Assembly (NCBI GenBank): GCA_025667525.1
Contig: CM046879.1
Location: 364,268,639-364,332,638 of the forward strand
Direction of reading: 5' to 3'
Origin: Glebionis coronaria
Taxonomy: Eukaryota; Streptophyta; Magnoliopsida; Asterales; Asteraceae
Length of the DNA stretch: 64,000 nucleotides
Part shown: positions 12,058 to 23,257 of the stretch, one piece after another
Layout: each line of letters starts with the position of its first letter
Numbering within the stretch: position 1 is the stretch's first letter
The notes under the pieces: model-generated
What the model was told of the DNA's origin: nothing
Databases searched by the model: none
Seen by the model: only the letters and a program-made list of their open reading frames with translations
Program-made: the position numbers and the translations under genes

Positions 12058-12885
12058 GCAATAAGCGTAGAATGGGAGGTAGCAAAGAAGATTCTTTTTG
12101 TGGTTTTTCGATTTTTCAATTTTTTTGGTTTTGATTGTTTTTTATTTTTTTTTGGATTTTTGTGTATTACGTAGACTCAAATCTACAAATCTCCCCTCGA
12201 ATCTATTTCTCGATTAAAGGAGCCTCAAAGAATGAAAACGATCACGTGGAGTGAACGCCTTCGATGACTTTAGAACGTTGGTGGAACACCAAATCGTTCA
12301 AGAGGGTTTAATCTTGAAAACAAGCAAATATATATGATACGTAGAGAATACTTGGGCGGCAAACCCTCGATTAGCTCTCTTTCTCAAAACACACACAAGC
12401 AAGCGGGGGAAACGAGGCGGCGCTAAGCACTTAAGAGCCTTTTTTCCTTAGGTCGTGAAATACAACCGCCTTATACCCACCTTATAGTTTGTGTTAATTG
12501 AAATTAAGCCTCACGAAAGTATTTATCTATTTTGCCTTTAAACTTTTTCTTTGGATTCGAATACAATGATCGAGTGATGAAATCCCGAATCAAGGTTGCG
12601 TTTTCATGCTTTTGGAGTACTTGTGTATTTATTGTTCTATGTAAGTACAATATAGTAATATATTCACAAGAAAAACGAAAACGATAATGGGATATCTACA
12701 ATATAGTAAAATGATTGTTATGTGTTTAATTTAGGAAAATTAAACACGTTTTATTTGGATATTATAATATAATAGAGAAAATAACAAAAATGAGTATGTA
12801 CGATATTTACGCTTTCCAGAAATTGAAAAGCAAAAACGCACTACTCACACAAACATGATAATAATAATGGCAACTCAAAAACACC
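12058..12885 (-). other. Leader of element B
   Basis: Untranslated leader between the primer-binding site and the gag start. It is AT-rich with no credible reading frame. A stretch near 12,370-12,475 is more GC-rich, but I recognise nothing in it. Confidence 0.5.
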
Positions 12886-12903
12886 TCCCCTGCAGCGGCG
12901 CCA
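12886..12903 (-). other. Primer-binding site of element B (tRNA-Asp type)
   Basis: The minus strand reads TGGCGCCGCTGCAGGGGA. Against the complement of the tRNA-Asp 3' end (TGGCGCCGTTGCCGGGGA) it differs at two positions. It lies a few bases after an LTR-like end CTACATCA at 12,909. Athila elements commonly use this primer. Confidence 0.75.
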
Positions 12904-12908
12904 AAAAT

Positions 12909-13925
12909 TGATGTAGGTAAATCGTACACGTTTTAGGAAAAACGCGTATTTGGCAAGTATTAATCAATACGATTTAAGAAAACCGTAAAGACGAATAAAT
13001 TCCAAGTTCGTTGTCGAAGGCGGTGTGTGATTATAAGTGCCAATTATATAAAATCAAAGTTTGGATTAGTGTCGTTTTTGGGTTAAGAGAGAAAAATTAA
13101 AGACGAGCTACGATTACGATTACACTACGACGAGTGACGTAAAACGCGAACGTAAATACGTAAAACGTGACATAAATAAAAATTAAAGCTAAATATTAAT
13201 TAAAAATTAACACTAAGTCTAAAATAATATAAATAAGAATAAAATTCAATAAATAAATTTTAAAACCTTTTATAAATTAAATATTCAATTTTGAATGCTA
13301 ATTAAAGCCCTAAAATTAAATATAATTAAGAAAAAGCAAAAAAATATTATTTTATTGAACTAATAAATCACTTATATTATTTAAAGACTAAAAAGTATTT
13401 TTCCTAAATTTTTAAAACTATTTTTCTATTTTTAAATCACTAAAAACTATTTTTAAACTAAAATAATGATTAAAAATATTAAAATATCGTTAAAATTAAT
13501 CTTACTGTTTGAAAAATCCTAATTTATATTACTAAATAATAGAAAAGTTTAAAAAGTTGAAAACAATAATGTTTTACACTAAAAGACAGAACAGTTTTAA
13601 TTAAATCCTAATTAAACTTAAATTAAATCTAAAAAATACTTAAACTAACAAAATTTTTAAAACTAAAAAATGTAAACTTTTTGCACGACAAAAAACAATT
13701 TAATAAAAACTAGTTAAATTTGCAATTAATTCTAAAAACTATAAATTTAAAACCTAAAAATAAAAATATATTTTCCTATGTCCGAAATGATAAAAGAAAA
13801 TTTTTAAAAAAATTATATTTTTTTTGGTTTTTAATAATTTTTTATGAATTCAAAACAATTTAAACTAATTAAATGATTCAAAAGAAATAATAAATGATTT
13901 AAAAAAAAACTTTTTTTTATATAAG
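12909..13925 (-). repeat. 5' LTR of element B (left end defined, start not found)
   Basis: The end of an LTR is placed at 12,909 by the adjacent primer site. The sequence to the right is T-rich on the minus strand and extends to at least 13,925, where a transposon terminus begins. No TGATGACACT start was found here, so the LTR is truncated, interrupted or of a different type from the one at 4,931-6,345. Confidence 0.45.
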
Positions 13926-14040
13926 TACTCCTTCCTCCCAATTTTTTATGTGACACTTTTTTGTGTCACAAAACTGTCACAAATTAAAGTCCTCCTCCCC
14001 CCAAAACTATAAGCGACACTTTTTTTTGTCAAAAAGTGTC
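13926..14040 (+). mobile_element. Mariner/Stowaway-like termini (two tandem copies)
   Basis: TACTCCTTCCTCCCAATTTT followed by ATGTGACACTT resembles the CTCCCTCCGTCCC-type terminus of plant mariner-like elements. A second, diverged copy (TCCTCCTCCCCCCAAAACTA, then GCGACACTTTT) starts near 13,990. I see no inverted partner in the window, so only one end is present or the other has decayed. Confidence 0.45.
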
Positions 14041-16000
14041 TCGAAAGGCTGTTTCACTCTGTGTGGTCGGGGGGTATTTTTTGAGCTCAGATTTGGTTGG
14101 ATTTTGCTCCTTTGTCGATGTTTTTGGGAACAAACGGCACCCCTACAACTAGTGGGTTGTAGGGAGTCACTAAAAAACACAAAGCTCAGCAAATAACAAG
14201 CAAAACACGACAGAATCAAATTAATTTAGCAAAAACATAAAAAAGGATCTAGGTGCGTCTTAGCTTAAGAGTGAGCTTTGTGGGGATTTTTACCCCACCA
14301 AATTCAACCTATCCTATGTAACCAAATAAATAAAGGCTGATATAACCTAAAATTTACCTATTCACCAAGTTTCAATGCAAGAATCACCAAAAAAACAACT
14401 CTAAAGGGCCTGCTAATGTGGTCCTTTAAAGAAAAATGAGGTGGGGGCTGTGGTTGCGAGTTATGTGGCAAAATTATACCATCGAAAGTTCTCCAAACCT
14501 ACTTACCAGATACATATAACCTAAAAAGTACCCTAAGCTTTATTTGCACCGAATTTCAAAACTCTAAACCAAGAATTGGACCTATAAAATTATGCTGGTA
14601 TGTAATGAGGAAAGAAAGTTGTTGCTTTGGGGTTCTATGAGGAAAAGTGAATCACCAAAGGTATTATAAGCCAAAGAAAACTCCCCAAACTACAATACCA
14701 GGCAACACCAAGCTTAAATGAACCTAGGATCTATCTAAGAGGCAAAATCTAAGCCTCAAAACCCCCAAGTTTTGGACAAACCAACTTACTGTACAAACAA
14801 ACAGTAAGTGGTATTTGCTGGTGCAAATGTCCAAGAGGTGAGATTTGAGCAGCTAAAACTTGAAGTAACCTAAATGCAAGGCCTATGTCTATCACTTACC
14901 ACAAAACTTAACTAGTAACTGATTATCAAAATCCAAAATTTAACTACAGAACCTACAGCAACCTAAATCTTATAACGGCAGATTTTAAGTAAAACTTGCA
15001 AATGTGAAATCTTGTATTATCTACTTGGAACAAAGCATACACTTAACTACTATATATGAGTAGATTTGGACAATGTTTAAGGCAAATGTATGCCACTTAC
15101 ATCCCACAAATCACACTGACAACCTTCTTTTTAAATCCTAAAATTATCAAAACCCAATCCTATTTTTTATCATTAGAAACTAAAACTCTTCCAAAAACGT
15201 AAACTTAATTCTAAATCAGCATCACAATAAGACAAAACAACAAACCACATGCACTCAATTTAAACAAACAAATAGAGGGAGTTCAAAAGAGACCCGAATT
15301 GGCCTTGTTCAGGCCAAGTGAACTTCTTGATGCCGCCGGCTCCGTGAAATGTTTGGAGAGCTTTATGAGGAAGGGATTTAGACTAATCTAGGCTGGTGGT
15401 TCAACAGCTGAACCCTAGATAGATGTAATGCATAAAGGACATGAACTTTTTCTTGCTTTCCTGCACATCACCACCAAACAAAGAAATTAAAGGTACCAAG
15501 AACTTGAGTGAAAACTCGTTGTCAGCAAGTTTATCCCAGGTTTTTGGTACAGTTAGTACAAGCAAAGAAAACAGAAACTCTTCTCTTCGGTTTTGAAACT
15601 TTAATAAAAAAAACTGAAAGTTAACAAAAGCTAAAAGCCTTGTTTGTACTTGGCTTGTCAGGCTAATCACAACCAAGTTTTGAACTTTTGGGTCTCAAAA
15701 TCTTTTTCTTGCCAAAATACTTTGAAAAACAATTTTTTTTTTATAAAAGTTATACCAAAATCTTGCATAAAAGTAAAAGATTAAACTAAGGTAAACAATA
15801 AAAAAATGGAACTCAGACTTTCAAATTATTTTACCAAATACTGTAAATATTCATTCAAATAAAATTTTTTATTACAAGCTGGAACAAGAAAAATGAGACT
15901 CATCACGTCTCATTTTATACACTACTACAGAAGTTTCTAGTCTAACATAAACCCTAACAATAGAAATCTCTAATCTACCCTTTGATTCTTGAAATATTCT
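14041..16000. other. About 2 kb with no recognised gene
   Basis: Mixed AT-rich DNA with no similarity that I recognise. A 91-codon frame on the minus strand (15,401-15,676) has no family features. It may be the low-copy target region of the Tekay-like insertion that follows. The last five bases, ATTCT (15,996-16,000), are the left copy of that insertion's target duplication. Confidence 0.5.
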
Positions 16001-18980
16001 TGTAACACCCCATTTTGATAAATGGAATGTCACGCGTGATTATGGCGTGTCATCAAAGCATGCAAGGTGATATGCGGTAAAACATACATGACCATAGGGA
16101 AAACCGGAATCAAACATCGGTTCCCAAACATAAGCCCAAAACATAAATAAAGGAAATGAACTGAATAAAGACTAAACAAGCATAACTATATGAAGGCAAA
16201 AAGGAAAAGAAGTCTCTGGCAGCTTCCATCCTATGTGCGTCCTCCAAATGCTCGAGTCTTGGGTACCTGCCGTTTTGGGACATGGAAAGGAAAGTAACGG
16301 CTGAGCAAGACGCTCAGTGCACGGATGTACAATAAAGCATGATATAGGATAGACATGTAACATATAACAGCGGAAGACTAAGTGCTGAGTAAACTGGTTA
16401 AGTATCATGAAAACTGGTTTTATAGTTTGAAAAGCCTTATGTTTAACCTGTGAAAACTGTTTTAACATATAAATACCATAGCCCATATAGGTCATGAAAA
16501 AGGTCACGTGCATGAATACTTGGAGGGGTGACCTCATCATGCTGATTAGAAGGGATGCCTCTAATCAATATACTGATTTGGGTAGGAGGGATCAGCTCCT
16601 TGTGAAGGGTGCAAGGCACACACCACATTCACCATGATAAACTGAATAAAACATGTAACTAGGATGCACCCATACGCCCCAACTGATATAATAATATGGC
16701 CAAACTGAAAAGGGACGCCACGAGCAATCACTCCGCCGTGGGGAAGTCATAACATCGGTGCCTCCAATGCTATGGTTATGGTACCTCCATAACTAGGTGA
16801 AACTGGTCATGCTTGTATATGGCTATAGTTTATGCTAAATTAACATAAGCAGTTCAAAACAATAAAACAAATGCTGGGGAAAACAGTTGGCTGCATACGG
16901 GGAAATCCTAATAAGGAAGGAATGTCCATACTGAAAGGACGGGAATCCGTACCTCAAGTCCAGTGAAATGAACGGAAGAAAGACTCCTACTTCTGGATCA
17001 CTAACGCTACATGAATACACACGTGTATAAGTATCGATTCACTGATTACGTACTGGGTTCTGTGTCTCGTTATAGCTGATTTGGTATGTTTTAGGTCATG
17101 ATTCACTGTTTAAAGCCTTAAACTGTGTTTGTCTTGTATTCTGATTTATCTGATTAAGTATTACTGGTGATTCATGTATTAATATACTTACTGTATAATA
17201 ATAAGTAACTTTCCAAAAATAGCAGGTTTCCAAAAATAGAAAGTTTCCAAAAATAGAAAGTTTCCAAAAATAGAAAGTTACCAAAAATAGAAAGTTTCCA
17301 AAAATAGAAAGTTTCCAAAAATAGAAAGTTTCCAAAAATAGAAAGTTTCCAAAAATAGAATTTACTGCTTAAAATAGATTAGTTTCTAAAAATAGAAAGT
17401 TTCCAAAAATAGATCAGCTGCCTTAATTAAATGAGTTTCCATATATAGAAAGTTTCCATGATTAGATTAGCTGCCTGAAATAGATTGATTTCCATATATA
17501 GAAGGTTTCCATAATTAGATTAGTTGCCTTATTTAATTAAGTTTCTATAAATAGAAGTTTCCATAATTAGAATTAAGCTGATTACATAAGCTAACATATA
17601 AGTCTAAGTGTTTAAGCTTATTTCTTAAGTCATATGGTATAGTGTATAGTTTAATTATTATTTCATGTATCTTAATTAAACTATAGGTTAAGCATTTTAA
17701 TTAAAGTATAACATGTATAATTAAAATGAAATGAAAAATACTTAGGTTAAAATGTGTATTATTATTAATAATAATATAACCTAAGTCATGTCTAAATTAA
17801 TTAATTATAGGCATGTTTTAATAATTAATTAATTATAACTTATAACATAAAATACTTAGGTTAAATTAATGTCATGATAAACTAATAATTAAAATAACCT
17901 AAGTCATGATTTAATTAATATTTCATGTTATTAATAATTATATCCTAAGTTCATGATTCATAAAAATTACATGTAACATAGATCATGATTTTAACCAACG
18001 AACCGTGAACCGGGTATGAATTCGACACCGTACCCCGGGCCAAACCCGGGGAACACGTGTCCCCTTGCTGCCGTGGGTCCCACATGAGCCAACCAAGACC
18101 AATTGTGGTCTTGGTGGTGGCGGCAATAGCAAACCAAACCCCCCTCGGGTTTGTTTTGCTAGGCGGCTAGAAACAAACACCCCTTTAAATCATTCCTTGA
18201 TTTTATTTAATATCAAAACATGTTAGATCAATGATTAATTATCTTGTTTTCTTAAGAAAATAATAACATGTTCATGAAAATAATCAAAGATCAAAAGAAT
18301 TAAAAAGAATTAAAAAGAAGGGTTAGAAAGGTATACCACTATGTAGCTTGGAAAAAGGATGAACAAACACGTATTCTAACACTTGTTTTTAAGATCAAAA
18401 TCAATCAAACACCCCCTTATGATGGTGTATAGGTGGCGGCACAAAGGAGGCAAAAAGGAGAGGAGAAAACTCTTTTTAGGGTTTTATGTTTATTTCTTGA
18501 AAAATGATAATGAAAACATGTTTTTACTTTTACCCCCCTTAACTTGAAAAGTCCATGGGCTAAGCCCATTTCATGCATGTGTGCCGTGGGTATGGGGGCC
18601 CCACATGGGGTACCCGTACCTTTCTCGTGTCCCGATGTTTCGTGTTCGTTCGTGGTTAAACGTGCTCGTGTTTAACGTGTTTCTGTTTAATCTAACGTGT
18701 CGTTTATCGTAAACTTAACGCTCGTAAATATATTATAAGTATTTACGTAATTATTTTAGTTAGTATTTTAAATGGTGTTCATGATTTAATTATGTTCACG
18801 TGATATATTATTAACTGTTTATCATGGGTTCGTACGTAATCGATACTTGTCATGACATACACGTATGCACTTGCTTGATTATTAGCACATGAATGTGATC
18901 AATACTACATGAGGTAAGTTTTAATCTAGGACGTACGATCTTAAGGGCACTATTCATGGTAAAAGCATGCGGGTTTTACA
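16001..18980 (-). repeat. 3' LTR of the Tekay-like element
   Basis: 2,980 bp with TG...CA ends on the minus strand. It contains a tandem array of a 17-bp unit at about 17,207-17,360, and AT-rich inverted repeats with ACTTAGGTTA and TAACCTAAGT arms at about 17,740-17,905. Several ORFs here (for example 16,172-16,540 and 17,983-18,180) are repeated in the other LTR and are not genes. Confidence 0.92.
17207..17420. repeat. 17-bp tandem array in LTR
   Basis: About ten copies of AAGTTTCCAAAAATAGA, followed by degenerate copies (TTCCATATATAGA and similar) down to about 17,560. The same array occurs in the other LTR at about 24,464-24,677. Confidence 0.9.
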
Positions 18981-19002
18981 ATTCTTCCCCCCTAAAAAGA
19001 AT
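18981..19002 (-). other. Polypurine tract of the Tekay-like element
   Basis: The minus strand reads TTTTTAGGGGGGAAGAAT directly before the LTR start TGTAAAACCC, as expected for the plus-strand primer. Confidence 0.85.
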
Positions 19003-19189
19003 AATTCGTCCCCGAATTATAGATAAAGTAAACTGAAAAGAAGTAACATACCCGAATCAAACTCGAAAGGTATGCAAAATAACGGAAATGAAGGTGACAT
19101 GGTAGAAGGGAACATGGAACGTGACATGTCCTGAAAAGACATGGAACGTGACGTGACTGAAAGGACATATCTAATCGATAAGAGAAAAA

Positions 19190-20880
19190 AATGGATAAGA
19201 AGTCCGGATGAACTTGTCCGTTTCCAAGTGGCCTCCCTCTTGGAACGGTTCCTTCAGAAGATCCTGACACTAATGATAAATCTTGGTCCTCCTGACCTTG
19301 ACTTGGAATACGAAGAAATTCTTGGTTATCAACGGAAGGTAGATCCCCTAAATTCGATCGAGGAAATAAGAGTTAACGTGCAAGGGTACTGAAACGTTAC
19401 GATGCAAGACCATCTGACTTAACTGATAATTAGAAACGATGAGCGAGACATAAAGAAACGTAGTACGTGAAAAATTTTGAACGTGATACGTGAAAAATTT
19501 TGAACGTGCTACGTGGAGATATGGCGAGTGTAGTATGAGTAAACATATCTTGATCCATGATACGTGTAACATATTTTGATCATGATATGAGGAACGTGGA
19601 ATGAACATGACATGTGAGACATATCATGATCATAGAATATAATGGCGGTAACGCCGAACGCTACAAGGTGAGACGTGGAATATGACGTGAAACGTCTATC
19701 TGATGATGGAGGGTTATACTAAACTTGGGTCTGGTCTCACAAGTTCTTGCAAACTTCCCAGAATGAGAAAAGAAATGAACGAAAAATCGTAAGCCAAAAT
19801 ACGATCATGAACGTGAATAGTGTCATGAACGTGAGCGCGAAAGCAAGTCGTGGAATAGAATGAAGACATGAAGTAAGTTAGGAGTACAATTACGAATCTT
19901 TGTCTGACCCGATAGCTGAGGAATTGCCAAGTGATCGGATGAGCCTTGGCTGGAACATGTTCGTTCAATCTGTTGGTTCTGGAATCCGTACGGATGTAAG
20001 GATTCTGCAGACCTGATCAAACTGTTGACAATAACCCAGATAGCATCATGCTTCTTCTGAGTTTGCTGAAATCTGTAACTAAAATCCATGGAGATCTTGT
20101 CCCTTTTCGATTCACAATTTCATATGATGAAAACATCCCAGTTTGTTGGTGTCCTATCTTAACCTGTTGGTATAACAGGTACCTAGATATGAACGTAACT
20201 GTATCTTGCTTCGTAGAAACTTGATACATAGAAGGTTGCGAAACTCTGAGTCTCTGAATTTAGACTTCTCCTAGCGTAGGATTTTATAGAACACCTAATG
20301 TAGTGTCGGGTTCTCTTCTTTACTCATAAGCTGAGTCATGGTAAGATTAACCGTAGAATGCCATGTGATTCAGCGTGTCACTGAAATCAAACAGAATTGA
20401 TATCGGAAAGAATTCCAGGGTAAAATTTCTCTTGTCATAGAATTTGCAACGTAGTGCAGATATGGTCTTCCTGTTCTTCTCTAGGCTTAGAGGAAATCAG
20501 GTTATCCTCAATGAAAACGCTCTAGAATTTGTTTAGGAGTTCATGGAAACTCAATTTATTAAGTTCATAATGCGGTTGGAGCATTGATGAGACTAATTCA
20601 AAATCATAAATCTGGCATGACCGAGTCGTGCACAAATAGCAGTCATGGACATGTCCTGCTTTTTCACTCGTCACTGTTGGCAGCATGATTGTGAGTTCGA
20701 TCTTGGAAAAGTGATTAACACTATACTGTTGATTGGACATGTCGTCAATACGTGGAGGAGAATAACGGTCATGAATGGTGATTTGTTTAAGTCGACGGTA
20801 GTCGACACATAATCTCATGGTACCATCCTTCTCCTTGAAGGTTCTTCTGGAGTGTAAGGAACAATTTTGGAATAATCCGT
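19190..20880 (-). pseudogene. pol: Remnant of Tekay-like pol (RT and integrase C-terminus)
   Basis: On the minus strand at 20,820-20,690 the frame reads MRLCVDYRRL, ITIHDRYSPPRIDDM, then HFSKIEL. This is the start of a Ty3/gypsy reverse transcriptase; the catalytic FDD region is not recognisable. Near 19,210-19,260 the broken reading REATW resembles the end of chromoviral integrase just before the 3' noncoding region. The distance from RT to the integrase end is only about 1.6 kb, roughly half of what an intact pol needs, and stops and frameshifts abound. No protease, RNase H or DDE motif could be made out. Confidence 0.7.
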
Positions 20881-23236
20881 TGGTTATGCGTAAAAGGACC
20901 TTAGTAGTCGTGTGTTACTGCCAGCTAGAAAATTTAGCAATTATGGCTAACAAAGCACGTGCTTGAAAAGCATAGATAATTTGTACAGATTTTCTTGATG
21001 GAAAATCAAGCCGAATGTATTCAGGAGCCTGAACATTACTGTACATAATTATGAATCATAGCATGGTGTGGTGTTCATAGTACGTAATTAGCATAAAATT
21101 CATCTTGTGTCTGTCTGAGGAAATGCGTTAGCAGCTTGGGTCTTATCATTAAACTGAAGGAAAACCTTCGTATGCGTGGGAATACGAAAGGCGTCCTTCA
21201 TGGTCATGAATACATGAAATATGGTGAAAGAAATGAAAGTGACATCGGCAACGTGACAGTTCTCACTGATGCGCCGATAATGGTATTGAAATTCTTGTGG
21301 CCTGATTAATACATGGCACAACAACATAGATATACCCATGGAGGGTACCCTGAATTTCTTAGAAATGTTCCATAATTAGACGTGAGTCATGTGTCTTGAC
21401 TCGTGTCTTGAGAAATGTGAGCGTGACATATGCCTTGACTGGTATCTTGACATGTGTCCTCATAAAGTATACGTGAGACATGTGTCTTGACTGATGTCTT
21501 GACATGTGTCTCGAGATGTGAAACAATTAGAACTACAAATATTAGGTTAATATGCCAGAATTGGCGGATCGGTTGGACTACTGATCATTTGTATGTCTGA
21601 TCACGTCCGCGGCCAGAGCCTCGGTTGCGATTTCTAGGATATTTTCTGTCATGGTAGTGGTTACTATCGTCTTGTCTGTAGGTTCCATGACGGTCATTCT
21701 CATGACCGTGACTCATGTAACTATTTAGCTGAGTGGCTGGCTGGTACTGGTTTGTACTCATATGGCTGAAATGACAGCCGAACGACGTGTGACATGTAAC
21801 TATGAATTTAGGACAATGATTGATGGGAATTGTCTGATGGTGAAGCATCTTCTCGTCCAATTGCTTTGCTCCGACGCCTTTGTCTTCGTCTTTTAGAATC
21901 TCCAGGTTGTGAACAGCATCAGCATCAGCATCAGCATCTCGTAGCGTCTCCCAACATCAGCAGCATCAACCTTCAGTGACATCTCCAAGCTATGAGCGGC
22001 ATCGACAATCTTGTAGAATATCAGTAAGTGAACATACGCCTGAGATGATTTAGAATCGACCAGCGAATACTCGTGAAGTATTGCAAGTGGAATACACATG
22101 GATTAAGGTACATGTAATACACATGAAATACGGTACGTGGAGTACACATGGAATACACATGAAATGATCGGTATGGGCTCGATCATTTGTCCTGATTTAA
22201 GGAAAGTAAACCGGTTAAACGGTTAGGAAAACCATCATGATAACCTGGCAGTATTAGCATAGACATCATTCTGGTTGCATAGAGAAACGCTAAAGTGTGG
22301 TTACACAAAATTCAACGATGATTTGCCTGACAGCATGATCAATGAAAACCAACCATGACTATCATGAAAGCATGATTAGAGAAATCTAACAATGTCTTGC
22401 AGGACAACGTAAATAACAAAAGAGGCATGAACATAATCAACATGAAGACGGAATTATCATGAGGAAACATGAAACCATCTATTACGAAGAAGTGTATAAC
22501 ATAATCAGCATGAAACTGAAGTTAACCATGACAGTATGAAGGCATACTTGACATAAAACATAATAACTTATGATGGGACATGAAAAAAAATTTTTTATGC
22601 CAATTTAAATCGTGAGAAAAATTTTATGCATGAAAAACAGTGCATGAATGCGTAATGTAGTTTATAAAACCTTTATATGTGCGAGGGAACGCCTATGGGT
22701 CGGTTCCCAAAACAAAAGACATGGCGAGGGGACGCCTATGGGTCGGTCCCAAAGTTAAAAGTTTCGATAAAAGCACATGCGACTAAATAGGGCCAGTCCT
22801 GTACCAACCATTACTTAGTCAAAATTCCTGCAACAGATGACATATGATATAAATGCATGAATGCATGGAACATAATAATTAAAAGTCATTGTCAAAACTT
22901 AACAGAAAAAATTTTATGTGAAAATTATGAACTACTGGGGTTCAGTTCACATAATCACAGTTCACTAGGAACATCATGCATAGACACTGACACATAACTA
23001 AGTATGGATGACGGTTGTTCATTCCGTATTAGTAAGACGATACTGGTGAAAACATCATGGTGAAAACAACAGGGTGCTGAAAACGTCATGGCTAAAACAA
23101 AAAGGTGATGAAAACGTAATGGTTGAAACAACAACGCGCTGAAATATCAATACGTGGAATAACAAACGTTAGCTTAGGAAGCTCCTGGTGACTACCCACT
23201 AGTCACAGGTCGAGTTTTAGAGCCTACAGGTCGAAG
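20881..23236 (-). other. Decayed gag/protease side of the Tekay-like element
   Basis: No credible frame. It is rich in short repeats built on ACATGTG, GTGTCTTGAC and GAAACATGA (for example 21,360-21,520 and 22,300-22,560), which may reflect slippage. A 29-bp direct repeat around GACGCCTATGGGTCGGT occurs at 22,681-22,709 and 22,723-22,750. A small Arg/His-rich frame at 21,585-21,860 could be a gag remnant, but I cannot support that. Confidence 0.45.
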
Positions 23237-23254
23237 CCTTGGCTCTGATACCAT
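23237..23254 (-). other. Primer-binding site of the Tekay-like element (initiator Met tRNA type)
   Basis: The minus strand reads TGGTATCAGAGCCAAGG, three bases after the LTR end. This matches the usual complement of the initiator methionine tRNA 3' end used by many plant retroelements, and it fixes the element's orientation. Confidence 0.92.
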
Positions 23255-23257
23255 AAT

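Noticed and set aside
17207..17420. Regular repeats resembling a CRISPR array
   Set aside because: The repeats are directly adjacent with no unique spacers, lie in an LTR, and the DNA is plant nuclear. The TTCGGAATA array was rejected for the same reasons.
16172..18180. Several ORFs of 61-122 codons in the Tekay-like LTR, repeated at 23,429-25,437
   Set aside because: They are identical in both LTRs, lack homology, and include one generated by the 17-bp array.
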